Shown here piece after piece: positions 20,981-33,082 of a stretch of 64,000 bases of DNA. The first letter of the stretch is position 1; each line of letters begins with the position of its first letter. The position numbers and the translations under genes are program-made. Below the pieces are notes generated by a model. It did not search any database, was not told the origin of the DNA, and worked only from the letters and a program-made list of their open reading frames with translations. Origin of the DNA: Channallabes apus (Eukaryota; Chordata; Actinopteri; Siluriformes; Clariidae); assembly GCA_030522415.1 (NCBI GenBank), contig CM060105.1:18505277-18569276 (forward strand). Reading direction: 5' to 3'.

Positions 20981-22256
20981 TCGGAAATGTACATACACTT
21001 AGGATAAAACTTTATTTCGGCTGCTCCCGTCAAGGGGTTGCCACAGGGGACCATCTGATCTGCACACAACTTTTACGCCTGATGCCCTTCCTGGTACAAT
21101 CCTCCCATTTTATAAGGGTTTGTGGGGTGGCACTGCATGCAGTGTCTGGGTAGTATCCTCAGATCCCCAAACCAACAACCTGAAGCCTTAGCTGGCTAAT
21201 TTTTTTTAACCACTGCATAGATTTCATGTTAAACTATAGTTTTAACATGTTTGTCAGGGCATCTACTTTATACAGTGTCACAAGTCATTTTTTCAACAGT
21301 TGCTTACTGATAAATTATTTCACTTATATTTCACAATATTGCACAATTCACTATATCACAATATCAGTGACTCAATCGATTGTGTCGTTAAACAGTTTTG
21401 GAAATTTTGAGAAAATTATGTCATGGGTTTAGAAGATTCTTAAAGGCTAAATTATATAATTTGCGTCACCTGTGGATGGTGACCTCCACAAATCTGGTTC
21501 ATCCTTGGGAGCTATTTCCAAATGCCTGACTGTACCATGTTAATCTGTTCAGCCATCATTTCCACCGAAGGAAACAGGTACAAAAGTATCTACAGTATAC
21601 CTACAGTAAAATGAGACTGATATTGACTCAACCTGAAAGGCTGCTCAAAACAAGGAAGAAGCCATTGATCCAAAACTACCAGCATGGGGGCGCCAGCATC
21701 ATGTTGTGGAGGTGCTTGGCTCCAGGAGCGACTGGTACACTTCACAAAACAGATGGCATCAGGAGGAAAAAAGATTATGTGCATATATTGAAGTAATATC
21801 TCAAGACATTAGTCAAGAATTTAAAGCCTGATCCCAAATTGGTCTTCCAAATGAACAATGACCCCAACCCCAAGCGTACTTGCAAAGTTGTAGCAAAATG
21901 GCTTAAGGCCATTAATGTTGAGGTAGTATTGGAGTGACCCTGACCTCAATCCAATAGAGGATGTGTGAGCAGGACTGAAAACGCGTGGTGATCTACAAAA
22001 CGTCCAGGTGGATTGGGTTGAAATTCCAGCAACTAATTATAAGAAGCTTGTGGAAAAAGATTGACCTAAGGTAAACTTCTAACCTGCTGGGAATGTGATG
22101 AAAGGAATAAAAGCTGAAACTACTTTCTACTATTATTCTGACATTTCACGTTCTTAAAACAAATGTAGTGATCCTAACTGACCTAACACAGGGAATGTTT
22201 ACTACAGTAGGATTACATTTATTTGCCTAAGGTGTATGTAACCTTCTGGCTCTAGC
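20981..22256 (+). mobile_element. Sleeping Beauty-family Tc1 element, degraded and interrupted
   Basis: Left end GTACATACACTTAGG and right end GCCTAAGGTGTATGTAACCT match the terminal repeats of the salmonid-type Tc1 elements from which Sleeping Beauty was rebuilt. Internal landmarks agree: ACTATAGTTTTAACATGTTTG, ATGTCATGGGTTTAGAAG, CACAAATCTGGTTCATCC and GGGAATGTGATGAAAGGAAT. Large parts of the transposase are deleted; CGCCAGCATCATGTTGTGGA and TGACCTCAATCCAATAGAGG remain. A SINE-C sits just inside the left end. TACAGTA insertions at 21591 and 22203 are additional to the family sequence. Confidence 0.85.
21015..21212 (-). mobile_element. SINE-C copy nested in Sleeping Beauty-type element
   Basis: Antisense SINE-C (GGCTGCTCCCGTCAAGGGG, TTTTACGCCTGATGCCCTTC) inserted within the left terminal region of the surrounding transposon. 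Confidence 0.8.
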
Positions 22257-23686
22257 CTCTGGCTCTAGTACAGTACAGTATGTGTGTGAAATATTGACCG
22301 TGTTTTAGCATCCTGTAAGGTACATTTTTAGTATATAATATACTGTAAATTTGCTAATAAAATAAAATATATTCTCTTATTAAACACAGGTTCCAATTTC
22401 CTCTATTTTAAATGTATTTTCCTTGTTCATTAATATTGTATTTATTTATTTATTTATTTATTTATCTATTCATTTTTACCTTTCTAAGGAATGGCAAAAC
22501 TATGACACTTTGTTTAAGTATATACATTTTATATATGAAATGTTATACTACTATTCAGGCAAAAATGGTTATTTACTTGGTTATTATTTAAAAAATATAT
22601 GTATTTATTTATTTTTACATATTTATTAAAAATTACTTCAAAAATAGACACTTTTCACCTTGTAAATCTAGCTTTCCATTTTAGAGAGCATAGTTTTTTA
22701 TGAGTGTAAAACATTAAGAGGCTGATCTAATTATTTTGCTCAGATAAATATTTGCTTTGCTCCATGTTCCAATCATCTCCTAATGAATGTCAATGGCTTT
22801 AACTGGCCATGAACGGTTAGAGAAATGCTGCTTTGGTTATCTTAGAGTTTTTTTTAGAACGTGTTTAAACATAAATAAATTGCCTTGCATTTTTGATATT
22901 CCTATATATTGTTTTATATATAAAACCCAGCAATTCCATCCCTAACCCTATTTGTAAAAACTTGAAACTGTTTTTCAAACCTGTTATGGTGCTTTGGAGT
23001 GCATTTCCCAAAACAGTTGCAAAACAGCACTACATAATGACCTGCCCATATCTTGCTTAAAGTCTTTAGTTTATCCCCCCAAATTAAATATTTAAGTCAA
23101 TAAACATGTCAGTTTCATCAGAACGACAATCCATGTGTGTAACCGCACACTATATCCTGTATGTACAGTATTATACATATAAAAAGTTTCAATAAACAAG
23201 GGTTAAAAATATTCAAGGTCGCACTTTTTCTGTATGGCATATAAATATCAATTTCAGCAGTAGAAAGATTTACATTACTCTATCTGGGGAACTGAATGAA
23301 AGAGATTGGACAGGACACACATTTATCCTTTTACCATTTGTACAGTAATTTGTTGGCAGGCGATGGCATTGTAATACAGAAACAAAAAAAAAACAAGACT
23401 TGTTTACAGTAATAACACAAGTAGTATAGAAAAGTACAATGCATTCTTATATCTTATATTCTTATATCTTCTGTCATACTTGTTTGTTGGGCCATCCATT
23501 TCCATCTACATCACAACACATATTTTCCCCTTGCAATGCAGCGGTAAAAAAAAAAGGAAAGTCTAATCCAGGTTCTGTAGTCATCTGCTGTGATGTAGTC
23601 ACATGCTGCATCAATGGCAGCCAGAAATTTTAGAGAACTGATTGTATGAATCATTGATTAATTAAACACTTTTAATATTCCCCTTC
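22257..23686. other. Intergenic, AT-rich
   Basis: Contains a (TTTA)n tract at 22438-22470 and a doubled TACAGTACAGTA at 22269-22280. No gene identified. Confidence 0.5.
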
Positions 23687-23698
23687 ATTTGTTAAAGT

Positions 23699-24086
23699 GC
23701 GGCGGCACGGTGGTGTAGTGGTTAGCACCGTCGCCTTGCACCTCCAGGGTCTGGGTTCGATTCCCCGGCCAGGCTCGATTCCCGTCTCTGTGTGCATGGA
23801 GTTTGCATGTTCTCCCCGTGCTTGGTGGGTTTCCTCCGGGTACTCCGGTTTCCTCCCACAGTCCAAAGATATGCAGGTTAGGCTAATTGGCGTTCCCAAA
23901 TTGACCGTAGTGTGTGAATGAGTGTGTGAATGTGCGTATGAGTGTGTGCCCTGCGATGGATTGGCACCCTGTCCAGGGTGTACCCTGCCTTGTGCCCGAA
24001 GTCTCCTGGGATAGGCTCCAGGTCCCCCGCGACCCTGAATAGAGGATTAAGCGGTATAGAAGATGAATGAATGAATGAATGAATGA
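23699..24086 (+). mobile_element. Full-length SINE-B with 12 bp target duplication
   Basis: Complete 388 bp copy. The head GCGGCACGGTGGTGTAGTGG carries an A box and the B box is GGTTCGATTCC. The body has TTTCCTCCGGGTACTCCGG and GATGGATTGGCACCCTGTCC, and the tail is (GAAT)n. ATTTGTTAAAGT occurs on both sides (23687-23698 and 24087-24098), a perfect target-site duplication that identifies a LINE-mobilised retroposon. Confidence 0.93.
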
Positions 24087-24539
24087 ATTTGTTAAAGTCA
24101 AGATCCACCCGAGAGCAGTTCATCAATTCAAGACAAATTCACAGAAATTAAAAAGTCTAATAGAAATGCACAGAAAACATGCTTGGCAGATTACGACAAC
24201 TGGATCAATCAGTATAATACAATTTGTTCAGCATACAGTAGCATAACCAGTGGATAATGTAGCAAACAGCAGGAAATCATACATAATAATTTGCATGAAT
24301 GTGCCAAGGCATTTGTAGTTTGCTCAAAAGAATGAGATATGGCTTTTATGATATGCACAAGCGACCAAACGATGAGGAGGTTTGCAAGTTGAAAAAGAAA
24401 AAAAAAACAAAAAAACACTGTAAAGGAATGAACATGAAAAAGGCAAATTAATTGCATTCTTTTCTCTTTCAAATAGTCTCTTACATCATGTTTGTTTTTC
24501 CTATGGCATGGAAACCATGACCATTTGAATCAACCCTAG

Positions 24540-24970
24540 TTGAAGATAAAAATTGATTTTTTGACCAAATATTCACCATTGTGGCAACCATTTTCATAGC
24601 ATGCAGTCGTTTGCACCATTGCGTTTGAAATGTACGCCTCAAGCTCAAATCTGATCTTCCAGGTTTTTACTCTTGCAGTTCCAGATTTTCACCTCAATAT
24701 AATTTCTGTTTCAAACCAGACCAGATTAATTGCCTGTGTTCACATCTTTGCAGCTTGGTGGCCAATTCTCAGGCTCGGATAGCGCAGAGCAAAGTCTCCT
24801 TGGCAGTGTGGACTGGAGCTACATCTTGCTGAAAGACAACTATTGGACACTTCTCATTGATTTCAAACAACATTGAAGACAAATACAGGCCACCTCTTTT
24901 TTTGGCTATGGTTGATCCTTTCTGCCTTTTGGCTATGGTCATGGTCATGCTGTTGGGTAGGAAAACCAAG
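24540..24970 (-). mobile_element. Tc1/mariner transposase remnant
   Basis: On the minus strand, CPIVVFQQDVAPVHTAKETL matches the block around the second catalytic Asp of Tc1-type transposases (QQDNAPxHTAK). Flanking sequence is too decayed to define termini. Confidence 0.65.
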
Positions 24971-26131
24971 AATGAGATTTAATTTTCCGTATTTATTATT
25001 ATTATTTTTTTTATGAACACAAATGTAGTTTACTGACTAGAAATTCTTGATCTTGACATGAATAAATGGCCCCTTAAGTCAGTTTTATTTCTAGAAGACT
25101 TTTAACAATAGACACTATCATCAGTCAGCTTTAGAGAAACCTGCATATAGATTTAGATTACTGATGAACAAGCCAGAAATGGAAGTGCCAAAAAAAAGAA
25201 AAAAAAAAGCTTGCTGAGACACCTTGGCGAAGAAACTTTTAAATAAACTAAACTCTTTGGCTGGTTCAGATACTGGCACCAAATTTTCTTAAATTGAAAT
25301 AATCTATATTCTTCCTGCTTTAATTTTTCTCAGTAAATGACTCCCAAGTTGTTCCTTGAGGTGTTCCGGATGATTCATGCACTTTAGAGAAATTCACACA
25401 TTCTGTAGGAATTAATTGAAAACGTTAAAGTACCAGCATGAATATTGAATGCTAGTCTGAAGGCCATCATATTTCATAGTTAAGGATTATATCAGACATG
25501 TCCCACAGCTGTTTCAAGTCTCTTAAAATGAAAAATATGCTTAAATTACTGTATCATGCTTTCAAATCTAGTTTTTAAGGGCAACTTCAGGGATATATGA
25601 AACTTCACCTTATGTTTATAGATAGGACAGCATCTTAAAACATGTGTCAAGACCAAATAGAATTAAAGTTGCACAACTGACATCAATGAGTCTTTTTTTT
25701 TTAACCATACTCATTGGATGCAGTATATTATTATTTAAACAGAACGTCTTGCATTAATATTTAATGACGAATGTTTCACATTGTAAGCTGTGGTTAGTAT
25801 AGCGAGAAAACAAGGGGGCCTTCAGCATGTTGCTTTCATTAGGACAAATTCAGCAATCATTATCAGCGTCCATGACAGGGGTCAAATGCAAGAAATGCAA
25901 GAAATGGGACTAAACCACATTTGAAGCAAGAGGTACAAATTAAACCGCGGTCAGGAAACAATCCTCAGCTTTAATGCTGAAAGGACACATGCTTAGACTT
26001 AGGCAAAGACACTACAGGGTTGATGACAGGGTTCATACAAACTGCATAAAGATCTAAACACATAGCAGGCGAACACAGTCCGATAACAAACCAACGATAC
26101 AGTAGAACTGGAGCCAAAAGAAAAACATACA
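24971..26131. other. Intergenic sequence, nothing recognised
   Basis: AT-rich with small A/T homopolymers. No coding or repeat signal I can name. Confidence 0.5.
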
Positions 26132-26575
26132 CCAATCAGCCATACAGTACATTACAATGCAAAACATCATGTCCAGTATTGTTTAGGTTCCCCTTGTGTT
26201 GCCCCTCAGGCATAACTCCACAGGACCTCTGGGGGTGTGGTGTGGTTTCTGGAACCCGAGGATGTGAGTAGATCCTTTGAGTACTGTTGGTTGCAGGGTG
26301 GGGACATCATGGATCAGACTTGTTTGTCCAGCACATTCCATGGATGCTCGATCAGATTGGGATTTGGAGTTTGGAGGCAGTCTTGGGTTCTTTGTCTGGC
26401 TGTTGCACTGGGTGTTCTGGAGCCTTTCTATCGTTGCCAGCATTGACTTTTTCAGTGTTTTGTGCTGCATTGGCTTTCGGTGGGTTTCTGTTGGATCAGA
26501 ATGGACGAGCTGGTCTTTGGTTTCCACATGCATACTGTATGTGTGCCCATGATCCTGTCACCTGTTCACTGGTAT
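26132..26575 (-). mobile_element. Tc1 deletion derivative (CATAACAT-end family)
   Basis: Starts ACCAATCAGCCATACAGTAC (family end with a TACAGTA insertion) and ends CATGATCCTGTCACC. Order and internal deletion agree with the copy at 6457 in opposite orientation. Confidence 0.8.
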
Positions 26576-26847
26576 GTTATTGATAATCAGTGCTAATGTA
26601 TTAATGTTATGCTGATTGTATGGCATAACAAAAGTATGACATGAACTCATACCCTCTGTGTCTTTATTTGTATGATTAATGGTGGTGAAAATTGTTTAAC
26701 AGGTAGACAATGATGCCTTATTTTATGTAATTTTTATACTATCCCATTTAAACCTGCCATTTCTGACAACAGGGAATAGATGCATATCAACTGTCCACAG
26801 CATTCACAGTTTCCTTTTTAAAGTCCTCCAAACCCATTCAAATTCTA

Positions 26848-27300
26848 TCACGATTTCTGTGGACGATGAACTTCCAGATGGCATTTGAGGCTGCTCAATT
26901 GACTGATGCTCTTCCCACAGTGCAAGCAGCAGTCCGGCTTTTCTCCAATCTGAGTTCTTTCATGGTTTATTTTCAGCAGTCCAAACTGGAAAGCACTCTT
27001 CCCACCGAGAATCCACTGGTAAAGCTTTTATCTGGTGTCAGTACTCTGGTACTCTTTAACTGACTAGCATTATAAAAGCTCTTCCCACGCCGAAAGCAAC
27101 ATACAAGCCCACACTTTTCAGTTCCTGTGTGAGTAAGTGTTCCCACAGTGAAAGCATAAGGATCGCTTATAGCACTTTTTTTTTGTGTGAACGCTCAAGT
27201 GATTTGATTTGCTTTTTAAGTTTACCCTCAAAGAACAAATCAAAGGCCTTTCTTCAGAGATCATGATCATGTTGATATATGATAATTAGGCTTGTGAGAC
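26848..27300 (-). pseudogene. Broken C2H2 zinc-finger array
   Basis: The minus strand reads as several degenerate C2H2 fingers, normally DNA-binding modules of a nuclear transcription factor. The best is intact: from 26964, linker HERTQIGEKP, then CCLHCGKSISQLSSLKC and HLEVH, with exact C-x2-C-x12-H-x3-H spacing, followed by a TGA at 26848-26850. Upstream fingers are frayed: CFHCGNTYSHRN at about 27150, RRGKSFYNASQLKS at about 27080, and SKSNHLSVHTKK preceded by an EERP linker at 27190-27260. Frameshifts between fingers and missing ligands show it is not functional. It is a relic of a tandem-finger gene or a retrocopy fragment; no KRAB or other effector domain is visible. Confidence 0.75.
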
Positions 27301-27518
27301 CGAGAACGTGTCTGAGCTTTCACCGCAGCATACAGAATGCCTGTTATCTCAGCTTCTCCATAGTCATTGCTATTATTTGTTGCTGATTTGGACTTTTCCA
27401 AAGCAGAAAATGAAAACTCCTTTGTGATTCCTCATGCATGTTGTTTTAGTCAAGAATTTTATAATTATTCTACCATCATCACTCAGAGAAGTTTGGCCCA
27501 TAATCTGTTAACTACTAA

Positions 27519-27670
27519 TACCCCTATCTCACCTATGCAGTTTTGCGCGGTGGCCATAAGTACGGTTCGTCATGAATTCGGTCCTTGCAGAACTTCGCGG
27601 AACGTCGGGTGGTCACTCGCAATGTGCCTAACGCCACTTCTCACCGTCAAACATAGGTGAGATAGGGGTA
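27519..27670. mobile_element. PIF/Harbinger-like MITE, 152 bp
   Basis: Perfect 19 bp terminal inverted repeats (TACCCCTATCTCACCTATG and its complement) flanked by TAA on both sides (27516-27518 and 27671-27673), the 3 bp TWA duplication typical of PIF/Harbinger. No coding capacity. A longer relative lies at 40133. Confidence 0.85.
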
Positions 27671-27764
27671 TAACAGCAGGAATGACAGAGGGGGCGGGTG
27701 ATCGGGGGCGGGGCTTGTAGGACGACTTTCACACAATAACGGAATCACTGCTGTCTGGTTCACG

Positions 27765-27930
27765 GATTACATAAATTGTCTGAATAACGGATTACATTTT
27801 TGAAAATCTAACTAAATAACTGAGTACTTAAATGGCGGACCTAACATGTTAGATTACTCGTTACATCAAAAAAGCAATCCAAGTACTCTAACGCATTACT
27901 TTGTGACGCGTTACACCCAACACTGCTAAT
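27765..27930 (-). mobile_element. Fragment of a common teleost DNA repeat
   Basis: Ends ...ACGCGTTACACCCAACACTG. Its complement, CAGTGTTGGGTGTAACGCGT, is the terminus of a very widespread fish repeat. The interior is rich in TTAC/GTAA words. Confidence 0.55.
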
Positions 27931-28199
27931 GAGTGATTGATGTATGATTGATATGTAACAGTTGATGAAGTATTACGCATGGGACCTAATATAATGAACA
28001 AAATGTTCACCAAATTTTATACAGTTAATGGGTCTTAGAACAACACTAACACATTTTATATGCTACAGTTTCACACACACATTATATATAATATAGTATA
28101 GAAAATAATTATGAAAATATAGCAAATACATACAATATGGTATAGTAAATCATTCTCAAAGCAAGTTAATTATTTGCATCATCAAAAATCATTGTTATT

Positions 28200-28460
28200 G
28201 ATGGACACAGTGGTCAACATTGTTACCTCATACCTACAGGGTTGAAGGTTTGCATTTTCTCTTGTGCTTGATGGGTTTCCTCCAGGTACTCCAGTTTCCC
28301 CCCACAGTCCAAATACAGTACATGGTTTGTAGACTGATTGGTGTTTCCAAATTGCCCATAGTGTATAACTGGAGGAATAAATGTGAGATTTGCAATGACT
28401 TGGTACTCCATCCACTCCAGGCCTCCACACAGGATAACCACAACGGATAGGCAGAATGCA
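28200..28460 (+). mobile_element. Degraded SINE-B
   Basis: Order of landmarks (TTTGCATTTTCTCTTGTGC, GGGTTTCCTCCAGGTACTCC, CCCCCACAGTCCAAATA) follows SINE-B, with many substitutions. Confidence 0.7.
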
Positions 28461-29699
<1,239 letters not shown>

Positions 29700-30765
29700 C
29701 ATCGATGTACTATATCGATCAACCATCAACCACAACATTAGAGCTTCTTACAGTTTAGAAACTTATCTTGTTACAGTTTTACCCATCATGGATTGGGATA
29801 TATCAGGCAACAAGTGGACAGTCAGTGGTTAAAGTTGATATGTTTGAAACAGGAAAAATGGGCAAATGCAAGCATCTTAGTGACTTTGACTAGAACAAAA
29901 ATGGGCAAGCATAGATCCTTGGTGTCTTTCCAGTCTGCAGTGGTCAGTACCTAACAAAAAAAAGTCCAAGCAGGTTTAATAGAGACAGGGTCATGGACAC
30001 CCAAGACATCACCCAAGAAAGATTTATGCTGGTTCTGAGGTGTCACAAAACAGAGTACATTTACATTTAGGCAGATGCTCTTATCCAGAGCGACTTACAT
30101 TTTTATCTCATTATACGTCTGAGCAGTTGAGGGTTAAGGGCCTTGCTCAAGGGCCCAACAGTGGCAACTTGGTGGTTGTGGGGTTTGAACCTGGGATCTT
30201 CCGAACCGTAGTCAAATGCCTTAACCACTGAGCCACCCCTGGCCCCATGCATTACAGTACAGTACATTGCAGATTGTCATGTATGGGGACTGTGTAGCCA
30301 CAGACCAGTCTAAGTCTAAGTCCTCATGCCAACCCTTGACAGAGCCAGTATGATGCTTTGGGCAATGTCCTGGTCATGGCAGTCATGTGCGTAGATGTTA
30401 CTATGACACATCCAACAAATCTACACATTGTTATAGACCAAGTGCAATAGTAGCCTCTTTCAGAAGGATAATGTCCTGCAAAATTATTGTTCAGGAACAT
30501 GGCAAAGAGTAGTGTATACGAGGATCTCAAACTGATTAACTGACTGTAGGACATGCTGGACAAACAAAATCAACCCCCCCCCCACCCAAAAAATAAATAA
30601 AAACACAACTTACAGTACATGACACTGACAGCAGATATGTCTTGTGGGGTCTACAGCTCAATGGGTCAAAAATGTTTTGGTGGGCCAGGGCATGGGGGGG
30701 GGGGGGGCACACATAATATTAGGCAGGTGATTTTAATGTCATGCCTGATTGATGTATAATACAAG
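29700..30765 (+). mobile_element. Tc1 element (CATAACAT-end family), interrupted
   Basis: Left end near TATCGATCAACCATCAACCA and right end AGGCAGGTGATTTTAATGTC followed by ATGCCTGATTGATGTATA. This is the only copy of its family here that keeps the middle of the transposase (AGCCAGTATGATGCTTTGGG, CAGAAGGATAATGTCCTGC), though with many stops. SINE-A sits inside it at 30058-30245. Confidence 0.8.
30058..30245 (-). mobile_element. SINE-A copy nested in Tc1
   Basis: Antisense SINE-A (CTCTTATCCAGAGCGACTTA ... GAGCCACCCCTGGCCCC) splitting the Tc1 sequence. Confidence 0.88.
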
Positions 30766-31744
30766 GTCATAACTGATATAAAGGTGTTGGATCAACAACA
30801 AGAGTCTCTGTGAACGAGCCCTTACTACACGAGGAATAATAAAATTCAGCTGGCGTATATATTTATTAATGGGAATTGCATAAATCAGAATTCTATTCTG
30901 TGATAATTCCGCACTTTGTAGATATGTGTTAAATAAAGATTACATTTAAAACTGCTGATGAATTCCTTTAATAAATATTAGAACATGACAATGCAATTAA
31001 TCACTCTGCCTGCTTTCTTGTAATTACTTTCTTGCAAATTTCAGTTTTTTTTCCCCTTTTTTTTGGAACTTGTGTTCCATTGAGTTTTCCACCTGCCCTG
31101 ATATCACACATATTAAAGCAGAGACTAGGATGGGGAAAATGAGAATGACCTCCTGAATTATTTTGATGAATGCAACAGACCATAACAGGGAATTGAAAAG
31201 AAGATGAATGAAGGAGGTGAACGCAGTTCGGGACAGATAGTAAGAGAGAGGACAGAATAAGAGAGAGAGAGAGAATGAGGTACGCAGAAGGCATGACGAA
31301 TGGAAAAATGGATGGCAGAGAGAGCTGACAGTTGTGAATGAGGGAGCTGATGCAGCAGTCCATCTTCAGCGTTCTCTTTACAGCAGTGGCACAGATGGCA
31401 TGCAAACATACATTCGGTTCTCCGAATGGTGCACTGACATCAGTGAAAAAAAAAAAAAAAAAAAACGACTCAGCTTGTTTTTGCTCATTTGCGTGACAGA
31501 GATTGATGTTCTCTCCCTTCCTCTCCCGCATACTGTACAGTATTATGTCTGTACTCATTGGTGCTCTGTGGCATCGTTAAGAGATTATTCAGTGTTAAAG
31601 TGGTAAAGTAAAGTTGGCTTGGGTTTGGAAAAGATGAGCCGCACATATGACATCACAGATTTCTTTCATGGCCTTACAAGGACATGTGTGGCACTGACAA
31701 GGATGCACTTCTCATGATTTTTATAGAGGGACACTATGCATGAC
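30766..31744. other. Intergenic sequence with low-complexity runs
   Basis: Contains a GA tract near 31260 and an A-run at 31446-31465. A 185-codon minus-strand open frame here is low-complexity (poly-F, S/L-rich) and not credible. Confidence 0.5.
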
Positions 31745-31965
31745 CTATACAGCGGTAGCTGAGATACCAATCAGACAGTCTGGGGTTTAAGCCAACGCTC
31801 CACTGAGATGTTATAGGGCCCTTGAGGCAGGACTTTAACCCTGTCTGCTCCAGTGGTGCAGTATCATGGCAGACCAAGTGCTCTGACCCTGACTAAACAG
31901 GGAAACAAGAAGAATTTCAAAGTGCAATAATGTATATGTGACAAATAAAGGCTTAAATTTTGAAA
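31745..31965 (+). mobile_element. tRNA-derived SINE with LINE-like tail
   Basis: GCGGTAGCTGAGATACCAAT and GGGGTTTAAGCC serve as the tRNA-like head. The tail GTATATGTGACAAATAAAGG is shared with the LINE 3' end at 54955-55235, as expected when a SINE borrows LINE machinery. Confidence 0.55.
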
Positions 31966-32049
31966 AATCTTAAATACTACACTTATACTATCAATGCATT
32001 TCATGCACTGAATAAGTAACTACAAAGGGTTGAGACTGAAATGAGTTAA

Positions 32050-32340
32050 GTGTGCATACTCACTCACTCACTATCTATAGTACTGTATACTGCTCAATCC
32101 TGTATACAGTATCGCAGAGGGCCTGGAACCTATCCCAGGAAACTTAGGGCACAAGGCAGGGTACAAATCCATCACAGGACACATACACATACACACTACA
32201 GCAATTTGGGAACACCAATTAGCCTAATCTGCATATCTTTAGACTATGGGAGGAAACCCACCAAGCACAGGGAGAACATGCACACAGAGACGGGAATCGA
32301 ACCCAGACCCTGGAGGTGCAAGGCGACAGTTTGCATAGTG
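32050..32340 (-). mobile_element. Degraded SINE-B
   Basis: GGAACCTATCCCAGGAAACT, TTAGCCTAATCTGCATATCT and CCAGACCCTGGAGGTGCAAG give the antisense family order. TACWGTA insertions at 32081 and 32105 lie in the 3' part. Confidence 0.75.
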
Positions 32341-33040
32341 AGAATAAAAAACATCAAAGTTGTATACATTTTCAAACCTCAAACCTGATCACTGAATGAA
32401 ATGCTCTTCAGTGATTGTGCAGGAGAACCAAGTTTGCCTAAAACAGATGTGCATATCATTCTGACACTGGACTTAAACCTATTTTTCTTGTATGATATTG
32501 GCTTTAAAAAAATTCTATTAATTATAGTGCCACTATCTGACCACTTTCTAATGTAACTACATTATATCACATTAAATGTATGTATTGCGCTGTAAATACA
32601 CTCAGACATTATGGAATTTTATACAAAGGCAATACTCATTACACAAATATGAAATCATTTATTCATGTATCAATACATTTAAATTAAGGACTAAATTTCC
32701 CTGGACCTAAAATAATGAAGTAAATCCAAATTAAATATGAGGATAAACTAATGGTATGCCTATGTTTATTAGACTTATTTGAAGTAAGTACATATATAAA
32801 ACATAATGTATTGTAGTAAATACTGGTGGATCAGATTGTGTTGCTGTTGAAAGATGGTTTATAAGATGGTTTATATGATTATAGGATGGCAAGCTGTGAA
32901 GTGAATCTTGTACAGTACTGTATATTGTTGCTACTGTAGTCCTAAATCTAGATAAGAATGAAGGCGGGTTCAAAACAACCATTGCCGTAGAAATTAAGGA
33001 TCTTCTTGCCTGATGTGTTAAACAACATGGGATTTCATTT
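32341..33040. other. Intergenic sequence, nothing recognised
   Basis: Four TACWGTA heptamers cluster at 32911-32938 and just beyond. No gene. Confidence 0.5.
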
Positions 33041-33082
33041 GTTTGTTTGTTTATTTGTTTATTTATTTGTTTATTTATTTTC
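33040..33082. repeat. (TTTG/TTTA)n
   Basis: Alternating GTTT and ATTT units. Confidence 0.9.

Noticed and set aside
26183..26583. Several overlapping frames of 69-116 codons
   Set aside because: They lie in a Tc1 deletion derivative and are out of its transposase frame.
31001..31558. 185-codon minus-strand frame
   Set aside because: Poly-Phe and Leu/Ser-rich low-complexity translation of T/CT-rich DNA; no domain, no splice context.
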